From: an uncultured Woeseiaceae bacterium
GTDB lineage: Bacteria > Pseudomonadota > Gammaproteobacteria > Steroidobacterales > Woeseiaceae
Assembly (NCBI GenBank): GCA_945788625.1
Contig: CALZMQ010000019.1
Location: forward strand, 62,001-126,000
Direction of reading: 5' to 3'
Length of the DNA: 64,000 nt
Shown: positions 17,314 through 25,249 of the stretch, one piece after another
Numbering within the stretch: position 1 is the first letter of the stretch
Layout: each line of letters begins with the position of its first letter
The notes under the pieces: model-generated
Databases searched by the model: none
What the model was told of the DNA's origin: nothing
What the model saw: the letters and a program-made list of their open reading frames with translations, nothing else
Program-made: the position numbers and the translations under genes

Positions 17314-19002
17314 ATGTCCCTCTTCTCAGAACTCCGGCGCCGTAACGTACTCAAGGTGGCACTGCTTTACGCAGTGACCAGCCTGATCATCGTATGGGTC
17401 GTGGATCACGGCGTTTCCGGCGAAGTGTTGCCGATCTGGACCAAGGAGTTCGTCCTGCTACTGCTGGTGATCGGCTTTCCGGTCGCCCTGATCTTCGCCT
17501 GGGTCTACGAGATCACGCCGGAGGGCCTCAAGAAGGGCATGGACGTCGACCAGACGCAGTCCATCGTCTACAAGACCGGCCAGAAACTGAATGCCGCCGT
17601 GGCCGTTCTCGGCGTCCTCGGGCTTGCGGCCGTCGTCGGCGAGCGCCTGCTGCCTGAATTCGAGTTCGTGCGCTCGGAGCCCGTCGAAGAGATTCCGTTG
17701 CGGCCGGTTTACGACTCTCCGCTGGGTGCCGGGGTACCGAGAGAAATTACCTCGTACTCGATGGCCAACGGGCTCAAGATCATCGTCTGGCCCGATCACG
17801 ATATCCCGAACGTCGTGATGTACAACTTCGTGCGCGCGGGCGGGCGCAACGAATACCCGGGCATCACGGGTCTGTCGCACTTCTTCGAACACATGATGTT
17901 CAACGGCACCTCCGAACTCGAGCCCGGCGAATTCGACCGCATCATGGAAGCCGCCGGCGGCGCCAATAACGCCTATACCTCGAACGACCTGACCGTCTAC
18001 CAGGACTGGTTCCCGCGTTCCGCGCTCAAGACGATCATCGAGCTCGAGGCGGACCGCCTGCAAAACCTCGCTATCGATCCCGATGTCGTGGAGAGCGAAC
18101 GCGGCGTCGTTTACTCCGAACGGCGCCTGCGCATCGACAACGACAACTTCGGTCGTCTCTACGAGCAAATGGTGGCGAACGCTTTCGTTGCGCACCCGTA
18201 CCAGTTCCCCGTCATAGGCTGGCCATCCGACATCGAGAACTGGACGCAGGACGACCTCGAGTCGTATTTCAAGACTTACTACGCGCCCAATAATTGCACG
18301 ATGGTCTTTTCGGGCGCCGTGTCGCCGGAGGAGATTTTCCTGCTGGCAGAGCAGCATTTCGCGCCGATTCCCAGGCAGACGCCGCCGCCACCGGTTCGCA
18401 CCGTCGAACCCGAGCAGTCCGGCGAGCGCCGGCTGGTTATCGAAACCGACGCCCAGGCGCCGCTGCTGCACGTGGCATTTCACGCCGGCACCGCCGCCGA
18501 CGCCGAAACGCGGCATATGGAATTGCTCTTGAACGTGCTGGTCGGCGGCAGTTCATCGCGCCTGCATCGCCTGCTCGTCGAGGAAGAGCAGCTGGCGCTC
18601 AATGTCGGCGGCTGGCAAATGGAAGGCTTCGACCCCGGTCTCGTCTATTTTTATCTGACCTTGCCGCCCGGCGCAGATATCGACGCCGTCGAAACGCGGC
18701 TGCTGGAAGAGTTCGCGCGCGTTGCAACCGACGGCGTTACGGCGGCCGAACTGAAGAAGGCGCAGAACATCGTGCTTGCCGATTTCTGGCGCGAGCTCGC
18801 GACGATCAACGGCAAGGCCTCTTCGCTCGGTAAATTCGATGTGTTCACGGGAAGCTACGAGAACCTCTTCTCCCTGCCGGACGATATCGGCGCAACGACA
18901 ACCGCCAACCTGCGGGCCGTGGCCGAAAACGTGTTTCGAAAAAACAATATGACGATCGGCGTACTGCGCTCGCCCGAATCGGAACAGGGAGACGCCGAAT
19001 GA
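17314..19002 (+). CDS. M16 zinc peptidase fused to an N-terminal membrane domain
   Basis: 562 residues from the ATG at 17314. Residues 1-110 form a membrane module: SLFSELRRRNVLKVALLYAV, a second and third hydrophobic segment, and FAWVYEITPEGLKKG before MDVDQTQS. This module normally heads signalling or TPR proteins in related bacteria. From about residue 145 the chain is an M16 peptidase with the inverted zinc motif HFFEH (189-193), the expected downstream Glu in ESERGVVYSERR, and a second M16 domain. The Arg/Tyr substrate-binding pair of the C-domain is not evident here and is supplied by the partner gene. The stop overlaps the partner start (ATGA). Confidence 0.88.
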   Translation: MSLFSELRRRNVLKVALLYAVTSLIIVWVVDHGVSGEVLPIWTKEFVLLLLVIGFPVALIFAWVYEITPEGLKKGMDVDQTQSIVYKTGQKLNAAVAVLGVLGLAAVVGERLLPEFEFVRSEPVEEIPLRPVYDSPLGAGVPREITSYSMANGLKIIVWPDHDIPNVVMYNFVRAGGRNEYPGITGLSHFFEHMMFNGTSELEPGEFDRIMEAAGGANNAYTSNDLTVYQDWFPRSALKTIIELEADRLQNLAIDPDVVESERGVVYSERRLRIDNDNFGRLYEQMVANAFVAHPYQFPVIGWPSDIENWTQDDLESYFKTYYAPNNCTMVFSGAVSPEEIFLLAEQHFAPIPRQTPPPPVRTVEPEQSGERRLVIETDAQAPLLHVAFHAGTAADAETRHMELLLNVLVGGSSSRLHRLLVEEEQLALNVGGWQMEGFDPGLVYFYLTLPPGADIDAVETRLLEEFARVATDGVTAAELKKAQNIVLADFWRELATINGKASSLGKFDVFTGSYENLFSLPDDIGATTTANLRAVAENVFRKNNMTIGVLRSPESEQGDAE

Positions 19003-20405
19003 GATCGCTGCGCATCGTCTGCCCGGTTTTCGTCCTGGTGCTGCTCGCCGGGCCCGCCCTGGCCAAGGGCTTGTCCCTGCCCGAGCATGAGCGGGTCGAA
19101 CTCGACAATGGCGTCGTGTTGCTATTGAGCGAAAAACACGACGTGCCGCTTGTCGGCCTCGAGGCAATCGTTCGGGGCGGCGCGGTAACGGACCCGGAGG
19201 GCCTGCATGGACTTGCGAGCCTGCTGGCGGGCGTCATGGAGAAGGGCGCCGGAAATCGCGATGCCGCCGCTTTTGCGGAGGCAGTCGATGCCGTGGGTGG
19301 CGAACTGTCTTCATCCGCCGATCTCGAGGCGATCCGCATTTCCGCCGACTTCGTGTCTCGTGACGCGGAACTCTTGATCGAACTCGTTTCGGACATGCTG
19401 CTGCAACCAACACTGGCAGAGGAGGAATTCACCAAGCTTCGGGACCGTTCGGTCAACCTGATCAAGGCCGCCAAAGGCTCCGACCCCGGACGGCTGCTGC
19501 CGGCCTACGGGGGCGCGTTCCTGTTCGGCAACCATCCGTACGGCAACCCCGTCGGCGGCGACGAGACGTCGCTCGCGGAAATTACGCACGAAGATTTGAT
19601 CCAGTACTACGAGAATTATGTCGGCGCTGACCGGCTGATTATTTCGGTCGTCGGCAACTTCAACATCGAAGCGATGAAAGAGCGCCTCGCCCAGGCCTTC
19701 GGCGGCTGGCGAGCGGCACTGGTCCCCGGCCCTGAGGTGCCCGATGCGGAAAAACAGTCGGGCCGGCGCGTGCTCCTCGTCGACAAGCCGGGTGCTACGC
19801 AGACCTACTTCTGGGCAGGCAACATCGGCGTTGCCATCGACTATCCCGGGCGCGCGGCGCTGAATCTCGCCAATACCGTATTCGGTGGCCGCTTCACGTC
19901 GATGCTGAACACCGAGCTGCGCGTCGAAGCCGGCCTGACCTACAGCGCGCGCTCCATCCTGAGGCGCCCGTCGCAGCCTGGCGCAGTCGTGATCAGTTCA
20001 TTTACCGAAACGGCGACGACCGTCGAAGCCATCGACATGGCGTTGAGCGTACTTGGCAAGTTCCATGACGCAGGCCTCGCTGACGAGATGATCGAATCCG
20101 CGCGCAATTACATCATGGGCCAGTTCCCGCCACGCCTCGAAACGGCCTCGCAACTCGCAGCCCAGTTCGCGATGCTGGAGATGTACGGTCTGGATACGGC
20201 CTACGTGGACGATTACGGTGCCGAACTCGCCGCAGCGACCGCGGAGTCGATCGCGACCGTCATAGACGACGTGTATCCGTCGTCGGAGGACCTCGTGTTC
20301 ATACTGATCGGCGATGCCGAGGCCATTCGCGAGCAGGTCGCCCAGTACGGCCCTGTGACCGAGATGTCCATTGACGAGCCTCGCTTCCGGCCGCAACCCG
20401 AGTAA
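18999..20405 (+). CDS. M16 peptidase-like partner subunit lacking the zinc motif
   Basis: 468 residues with a signal peptide (VLVLLAGPALAKG). The fold is M16, but where HxxEH should stand it reads GLASLLAGVMEKGAG, so it cannot bind zinc. It keeps the C-domain motif ELRVEAGLTYSARS with the Arg and Tyr that bind substrate carbonyls. This complements the upstream protein. In Sphingomonas sp. A1 a pair of this kind (SPH2682/SPH2681) forms an active heterodimer with zinc on one subunit and Arg/Tyr on the other. The genes overlap by 4 bases. It is expected in the periplasm, next to the membrane-anchored catalytic subunit. Confidence 0.9.
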   Translation: MRSLRIVCPVFVLVLLAGPALAKGLSLPEHERVELDNGVVLLLSEKHDVPLVGLEAIVRGGAVTDPEGLHGLASLLAGVMEKGAGNRDAAAFAEAVDAVGGELSSSADLEAIRISADFVSRDAELLIELVSDMLLQPTLAEEEFTKLRDRSVNLIKAAKGSDPGRLLPAYGGAFLFGNHPYGNPVGGDETSLAEITHEDLIQYYENYVGADRLIISVVGNFNIEAMKERLAQAFGGWRAALVPGPEVPDAEKQSGRRVLLVDKPGATQTYFWAGNIGVAIDYPGRAALNLANTVFGGRFTSMLNTELRVEAGLTYSARSILRRPSQPGAVVISSFTETATTVEAIDMALSVLGKFHDAGLADEMIESARNYIMGQFPPRLETASQLAAQFAMLEMYGLDTAYVDDYGAELAAATAESIATVIDDVYPSSEDLVFILIGDAEAIREQVAQYGPVTEMSIDEPRFRPQPE

Positions 20406-20406
20406 A

Positions 20407-20456
20407 AAACCGGGGTCGAACCGAGGTTCTTGAATGCCTCGGTTCGACCCCGGTTT
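20407..20456. repeat. Perfect 20-bp inverted repeat, REP-like element or bidirectional terminator
   Basis: The arms are 20407-20426 (AAACCGGGGTCGAACCGAGG) and 20437-20456, exact reverse complements with a 10-base loop. It fills the gap between two convergent stops (20405 and 20461), so it could end transcription from both sides; the arms end in A and T runs. The arm sequence recurs in the outer arms of a larger element at 54164-54325, so it is a dispersed repeat, not only a local terminator. Confidence 0.85.
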
Positions 20457-20460
20457 ATTT

Positions 20461-21039
20461 CTACTTGCCGAAGTAAACGCGGCCCGTAAGGCCGTAAGAG
20501 AGCACGTCCTCCTCGACCTCGACGGCAAGGCCCAGGGCGAAACTGTCGCTGAAGCTGTACCGCGCGACGCCGCCGAAGGAGAAGCCGTCAAGTTCGTTCC
20601 CCAGGTCGACGTAGCCGATACTGCCTTCGAGTTCGAGGCGATCGCTGATCATGCTGCGAAGGCCGATAGCCGCGCCCACGCCGCTTTCATCGACCGAACC
20701 GAAGCTACCGGTTTCGAGCTCCAGGTTGACGTACGCGAGATTTGCGAAAAAGCTCGTGTTCGCCGAAATCTCCTCGTGATAACCGCCACCGAGCGAGATC
20801 TGGTTCAGATCGACACTGAAGTCGAAGCCCGTCGAGGAGTATCCGCCAAAGACATGGAAGTTATCGGCGACCTCGAACGAGCCCGCCAGGCCGAAACCGT
20901 CACCGTCGATGGTCGGGCCAAAGTCGTCGTCGATCTCCACTCTCTGGAAGCCACCCTGAATGAAATTGTAGCTGGGGGTTTCCGCCAGGGCCGGCGCGGT
21001 CAGCGCCAGTAGCGCTAATACTGTTAGGAATCGCAACAT
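20461..21039 (-). CDS. Small outer-membrane beta-barrel protein
   Basis: 192 residues. The start is set by the AAGGAG six bases before the ATG at 21039; another ATG two codons earlier touches the AAGGAG. There is a signal peptide MLRFLTVLALLALTAPALA cut before ETPSYN. The mature chain alternates hydrophobic and polar residues in strands with short turns (FHVFGGYSS, FDFSVDLNQISLGGGY, AAIGLRSMISDRLELEGS) and ends in a strand closing on YFGK. This suggests an eight-stranded OmpA-like or OmpW-like barrel. The first strand begins YNFIQGGFQRVEID. The function is unknown. Its stop abuts the inverted repeat at 20407-20456. Confidence 0.78.
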   Translation of the reverse strand: MLRFLTVLALLALTAPALAETPSYNFIQGGFQRVEIDDDFGPTIDGDGFGLAGSFEVADNFHVFGGYSSTGFDFSVDLNQISLGGGYHEEISANTSFFANLAYVNLELETGSFGSVDESGVGAAIGLRSMISDRLELEGSIGYVDLGNELDGFSFGGVARYSFSDSFALGLAVEVEEDVLSYGLTGRVYFGK

Positions 21040-21248
21040 GGTCATCTCCTTGTCAGCCAATCGAAAAGTCTGCTGGTGTTGCTCCCTTCGAATACTGCGC
21101 CCGCCATGTTGCGGGGACCTTACGAGCCCCTGATGGTTGCCTGATGTTGTTCGTTTCGCGCCGCGGTGCAAAACGCCTGTAAAGATCGCAGCCGCACGTT
21201 ACCGCGGTAACGTCATGGCGCATCGGCGACGGTACTGACTGAATCGGC

Positions 21249-21920
21249 TTACGCGCCGGCTCGGTCCAGAACGAGATCGAAGCGATACAACGGCAGCCCG
21301 GTGCGCTCGTCCGTCCGGGCCTTTGCAATCAACAGGTGCCGCCGATCTTCCGGCACCTTGGCAATTTCAAAATCCTGCTCGATCAGCGGGTCACCCTCGA
21401 AATACATCTGGGTGATCAGCGTGTCGAGTTCCGAGTGCGACACCTTGAAGTGGATATGCCGGCAACGCCAGCCGCCTTCGCCAAGAAACGACAAAGGATA
21501 AGGGGCCGGCTTGATGGTCTTGATGCCGTACCGTCCTTCGGCGTCCGTCCTGACCAGCCCCCACCCCTGGAAGTTCGGGTCCAGCGGCGCCGGGTTCGGG
21601 TCTTTCGGATGCGCGTAACGACCGTTGTCGTTCGCCTGCCAGACATCGACCAGGGCATTCTTCATCGGCCGGCCGTCGGTATCGCATACGCGCCCGCGAA
21701 CCAGGATCTGCTCGCCCCTGGCCGGTTCCGAATGACCCTCGATCATGACCAGGTCCAGGTCGGTATCGGTTTGCTCGTCGATCGGGTGGAATGGCCCCTC
21801 CACCTGCCGCGGGGTCGGCAAGGCAGCATGCACGAAAGGCGTGGCAACCAGCGCCGCACCCGCGGTGAGACCGATGTGTTTCGCTACGTCGCGCCTGGAA
21901 AGCATTTTTTGCTTTTTCAT
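21249..21920 (-). CDS. Exported intradiol ring-cleavage dioxygenase-like protein
   Basis: 223 residues from the ATG at 21920, preceded by GGGGACGACT. It opens MKKQKMLSRRDVAKHIGLTAG, a twin-arginine signal (SRRDVAK). The body matches the protocatechuate 3,4-dioxygenase fold: VRGRVCDTDGRPMKNALVDV, WQANDNGRYAHP, TDAEGRYGIKTIKP and the iron-ligand segment WRCRHIHFKV. Both Tyr and both His iron ligands appear present (Tyr of GRYAHP, Tyr of APYPL, HIH). Family members split catechols with Fe(III). No catechol pathway genes are nearby, and an exported location is unusual for catabolic intradiol enzymes, so the substrate is uncertain. Confidence 0.87.
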   Translation of the reverse strand: MKKQKMLSRRDVAKHIGLTAGAALVATPFVHAALPTPRQVEGPFHPIDEQTDTDLDLVMIEGHSEPARGEQILVRGRVCDTDGRPMKNALVDVWQANDNGRYAHPKDPNPAPLDPNFQGWGLVRTDAEGRYGIKTIKPAPYPLSFLGEGGWRCRHIHFKVSHSELDTLITQMYFEGDPLIEQDFEIAKVPEDRRHLLIAKARTDERTGLPLYRFDLVLDRAGA

Positions 21921-21964
21921 AGTCGTCCCCATACGAGCGTGACAGCATCATATCACCGGTTTTT

Positions 21965-23299
21965 TTACTTGCCGATGCAGAACTCGGAGAAGATCCTGCC
22001 AAGCAGGTCGTCGCTGGATACGGCGCCGGTAATCTCCCCCAGCACCTGCTGGCTCAGGCGCAACTCTTCGGCCAGCAGTTCGCCTGCGCGGGTCTCTTCG
22101 AGTGCCGCCCGCCCCGCGCGGAAGTGCTGCGCCGCCCGATTCAACGCCACGAGGTGGCGGCGGCGCGCGGTAAATGCGCCCTCCCCCCGGTTTTCGTAGC
22201 CGGCCAACGTGCGGATGCGTCGTCGCAATGCGTCGATACCCGCCCCGCTCCTCGCAGAAAGGTTGATGGTTTCATCGCCGCGCTGTCCCGCCGCCTCGTC
22301 GGTCAGGTCGACCTTGTTACGAACGACGGTAACGGGAATGCCGGCCGGTATGTCCTCGTCGATCGCGCCATGGTCGTCTTCCGACGCATCCTGGATCCAC
22401 AGCACCGCGTCGGCGCTCTCCAGCGCCTTGCGCGCACGCCGAATGCCCTCTTTCTCGACGCGATCCGGATCGTCGCGCAGTCCCGCCGTGTCGATCAGTT
22501 CCACTGCAAGTCCGTCGAGGTCTATTTGCTCCCGCAGTATGTCGCGTGTCGTTCCGGCGACCTCGGTGACGATGGCCGCCTCCTCTCCGCTGAGCAGGTT
22601 CAGCAAGCTCGACTTACCGGCATTCGGTTTGCCCACGATCACGACCTGGTAGCCGTCGCGCAATACTCGTCCTTGCCGGGTATCGTCTATCAGTGCTTCG
22701 AAGGCTGCCGCACACTCTTCGAGACGCGACAACAGCCGCTCGTCCGACAGGAAGTCGATTTCCTCCTCGGGAAAATCGATGGCCGCCTCGACGTGCAGTC
22801 GCAGGCGCACGAGCTGCTCGGCCAATGCGTTCACCGCGCTCGAGAATGTCCCGGACAATGATCGTAAGGCGGCACGAGCGGCCTGCGCCGTGCCACTGCC
22901 GATCAGGTCGACGATGGCTTCGGCCTGGATGAGGTCCAGCTTGTCGTTCAGGAATGCGCGTTGCGAGAATTCGCCGGGCGCTGCTTGCCGCGCGCCCATG
23001 CCGATCGCCGCATCGACCAGCAGCGAGATAACCACCGGTCCGCCGTGCCCTTGCAGTTCGAGCACGGACTCGCCGGTAAACGAGGCCGGCGCCGGAAAAT
23101 AGAGTGCAATCCCTGCATCCAGCCTCTCGCCTTCCATGTCCCGAAAGGTCCTGTACGTCGCCGTGCGCGGTTCGGGTAGACTGCCGAGCATACGTCTGGC
23201 AATTCGCTCGGTGCGGTCGCCGGAGATCCTGACGATGCCGATGCCGCCGGTCCCTGGCGGAGTTGCTGCGGCTACGATCGTGTCTCTGTCCGATGTCAT
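21965..23299 (-). CDS. mnmE: tRNA modification GTPase MnmE (TrmE)
   Basis: 444 residues, full length. The N-terminal THF-binding domain starts DTIVAAATPPGTGGIGIVRISG. The G domain, inserted in the helical domain, has P-loop GKPNAGKSS near residues 223-231, G2 TTRD, G3 DTAG and G4 NKVD. The C-terminal CIGK motif that supplies the catalytic Cys is intact (FCIGK, last five residues). It acts with MnmG on wobble U34. In many gammaproteobacteria mnmE follows yidC directly; here a VOC gene and a hydrolase-OsmC gene lie between them. Confidence 0.98.
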   Translation of the reverse strand: MTSDRDTIVAAATPPGTGGIGIVRISGDRTERIARRMLGSLPEPRTATYRTFRDMEGERLDAGIALYFPAPASFTGESVLELQGHGGPVVISLLVDAAIGMGARQAAPGEFSQRAFLNDKLDLIQAEAIVDLIGSGTAQAARAALRSLSGTFSSAVNALAEQLVRLRLHVEAAIDFPEEEIDFLSDERLLSRLEECAAAFEALIDDTRQGRVLRDGYQVVIVGKPNAGKSSLLNLLSGEEAAIVTEVAGTTRDILREQIDLDGLAVELIDTAGLRDDPDRVEKEGIRRARKALESADAVLWIQDASEDDHGAIDEDIPAGIPVTVVRNKVDLTDEAAGQRGDETINLSARSGAGIDALRRRIRTLAGYENRGEGAFTARRRHLVALNRAAQHFRAGRAALEETRAGELLAEELRLSQQVLGEITGAVSSDDLLGRIFSEFCIGK

Positions 23300-23328
23300 C
23301 CGGCAATGAAAACACAGGTGGGCTTGTT

Positions 23329-24540
23329 ATGCAGAATCTGAAGGTCGCATTCGAAAACCAGGACGGGCAACAGCTGTCCGGCGTACTGGACTTACCGGAC
23401 GGCAAGCCTGTCGGCTTTGCCCTGTTCGCACACTGTTTCACCTGTTCCAAGAACCTCAAGGCGGTGGGCAACATCGCCCGCGCCATGAACGATGCCGGAA
23501 TCGCCGTACTGCGTTTCGACTTCACCGGCCTCGGCCAAAGCGAAGGCGAATTCGCGGACACCAATTTCTCGTCAAACGTCGACGACCTGCTCGCAGCAGC
23601 CGACTTCCTCGCCCACGAATACGAGGCGCCTGCGATCCTGGTCGGTCACTCGCTCGGGGGCACCGCCGTATTGCAGGCCGCCGCGCAGATCGATTCCGCG
23701 GTGGCTGTCGCGACTATCGGCTCGCCTTCCGAGCCGGCGCACGTTGCGAGAATGCTCGCAGGGTCGGAGGACAGCTTGCGCGAGCGCGGCGAGGCAGAAG
23801 TCGATCTCGGCGGCCGGCCGTTCCTGGTGAAACAACAGTTTGTCGACGATTTGCACCGGCACGATCTGCCGTCCTCGATAGGCTCGTTGCGCAAGGCGTT
23901 ACTGGTCATGCATGCGCCGCTGGATGCGGTCGTCGACATCGGCAACGCGTCTCGTCTCTTTGCCGCCGCAAAACATCCGAAGAGCTTCATCAGCCTCGAC
24001 GACGCCGATCATCTGCTCAGCCGGCAAAGGGACTCTCGCTACGCGGGCCAGGTTCTCGCGTCGTGGGCTTCGCGCTATCTCGACGTGCCGAAGAAGACCG
24101 GGAAAGCGCCGCGGGTCGTCGGCGGTGTAGTCGCAACGACGCCCGGCAACAGTTTTCGCACGGAGGTTCGATCAGGCAAGCACCGCTTCATAGCGGACGA
24201 ACCCAAAACTGTCGGTGGCACGGACATGGGCCCAACGCCCTATGACCTGTTGTCGGCGGCATTGGCGACCTGCACGTCGATGACTTTACGGATGTACGCG
24301 AACCACAAGAAACTCGCCCTGGAGTCCGCGACCGTGCGCGTATCGCATAACAAGATTCACGCCGAGGACTGCAAGGACTGCGAAAGCGACACCGGCAAAA
24401 TCGACGAGTTTCAGCGCACGATAACGCTTGCGGGCGACCTCACCGATGCACAGAGAAAGCGCATGCTGGAGATCGCCGATCGGTGCCCCGTGCATCTGAC
24501 GCTGCACAGCGAAACCAAGGTTCGCTCGTCCCTGACCTGA
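23329..24540 (+). CDS. Bifunctional alpha/beta hydrolase-OsmC fusion protein
   Basis: 403 residues from the ATG at 23329; upstream in-frame codons overlap mnmE. Residues 1-255 are an alpha/beta hydrolase with GHSLGGTA as the nucleophile elbow, preceded by FDFTGLGQSEGEF, and a late Asp and His (DADHLLS). Residues 270-403 are an OsmC domain with both peroxidatic-type cysteines, one in ATCTSMTLRMYANHK and one in DRCPVHLTLHS. OsmC proteins reduce organic hydroperoxides with thiols. This fusion is a known architecture in proteobacteria; the hydrolase may release a peroxidised acyl group. It is divergent from mnmE, with 29 bases between the starts. Confidence 0.92.
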   Translation: MQNLKVAFENQDGQQLSGVLDLPDGKPVGFALFAHCFTCSKNLKAVGNIARAMNDAGIAVLRFDFTGLGQSEGEFADTNFSSNVDDLLAAADFLAHEYEAPAILVGHSLGGTAVLQAAAQIDSAVAVATIGSPSEPAHVARMLAGSEDSLRERGEAEVDLGGRPFLVKQQFVDDLHRHDLPSSIGSLRKALLVMHAPLDAVVDIGNASRLFAAAKHPKSFISLDDADHLLSRQRDSRYAGQVLASWASRYLDVPKKTGKAPRVVGGVVATTPGNSFRTEVRSGKHRFIADEPKTVGGTDMGPTPYDLLSAALATCTSMTLRMYANHKKLALESATVRVSHNKIHAEDCKDCESDTGKIDEFQRTITLAGDLTDAQRKRMLEIADRCPVHLTLHSETKVRSSLT

Positions 24541-24637
24541 AACACAGTCCTTGAAGCTGAAGAAATTTCTACGATGTTTACCCCGCGGGCGTGTAGATCG
24601 CGGACGAGGTGCCCTGCAAATCGGGATGCGCAATATC

Positions 24638-25018
24638 TCAGCCGTAGCTGAACACGTCGAGTTTGTTGCCATCCAGGTCACGGAAGTAGGCCGCATAGAA
24701 GCCGTCGCCACCTTCCGCGCGCAAGCCAGGAGGGCCTTCGTCGGAGCCGCCGAGTTCAATTGCCTTCTTATAGATCCGATCAACCTGGCCGTGCGACTCG
24801 GCCGCAATTCCGGCCATCACGCCATTACCCACCGTTGCCGGTTGACCATCGTAGGGCGTCATTATGCAAAGCATCGGTTTGTCCATTGCCGCGGCCCATG
24901 CAAAGCCTCGCTCGCCAAAATCCATCATGCGAGTGACGCCCATTTCCGCGAGCAGTTCGTCGTAAAACGACGCGGCGCGAGCGAGGTCATTGGTACCAAG
25001 AACAACATATCCAATCAT
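24638..25018 (-). CDS. VOC (glyoxalase/bleomycin-resistance fold) protein
   Basis: 126 residues from the ATG at 25018, preceded by GAAGGAGACC. One VOC module with two beta-alpha-beta-beta-beta halves: IGYVVLGTNDLARAASFYDELL at 2-23 and YAAYFRDLDGNKLDVFSYG at the end. This is close to small VOC proteins annotated as glyoxalase-like; metal ligands typical of glyoxalase I are not clear. The substrate is unknown. The 97-base gap to the convergent hydrolase-OsmC gene has nothing I can name. The 230 bases upstream, before yidC, hold only weak inverted repeats (25126-25148 and AGTGTCAG/CTGACACT at 25130 and 25212). Confidence 0.85.
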   Translation of the reverse strand: MIGYVVLGTNDLARAASFYDELLAEMGVTRMMDFGERGFAWAAAMDKPMLCIMTPYDGQPATVGNGVMAGIAAESHGQVDRIYKKAIELGGSDEGPPGLRAEGGDGFYAAYFRDLDGNKLDVFSYG

Positions 25019-25249
25019 CGGGGTCTCCTTCGGGGGTAGTAACTGTGTTTGATTATCAAATTGGCGACTTGCTGCTAGCGCCGTTCCCAAGTTAGCGATT
25101 CGTAAGTGTTGAGGGCGCGACGTGTCGATAGTGTCAGGTCAACTATCGGCGCCGGACAATGCTGTGCAGCCCTTACGATACGGCGAAAGCGGTCATCGTA
25201 ATCGATTCAATCTGACACTCTCGGCCAGATTAATTACCGATCATCGCAA

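Noticed and set aside
20411-20456. T-arm-like sequence (GGTTCGACCCC) suggesting a tRNA fragment
   Set aside because: No acceptor stem, anticodon arm or D-arm surrounds it; the inverted repeat explains it, and the second copy behaves the same.
25126-25219. Inverted repeats in the yidC-VOC spacer considered as a terminator or repeat family
   Set aside because: Stems are only 7-8 bases, loops are long or lack a T-run, and no second copy was seen in the window.
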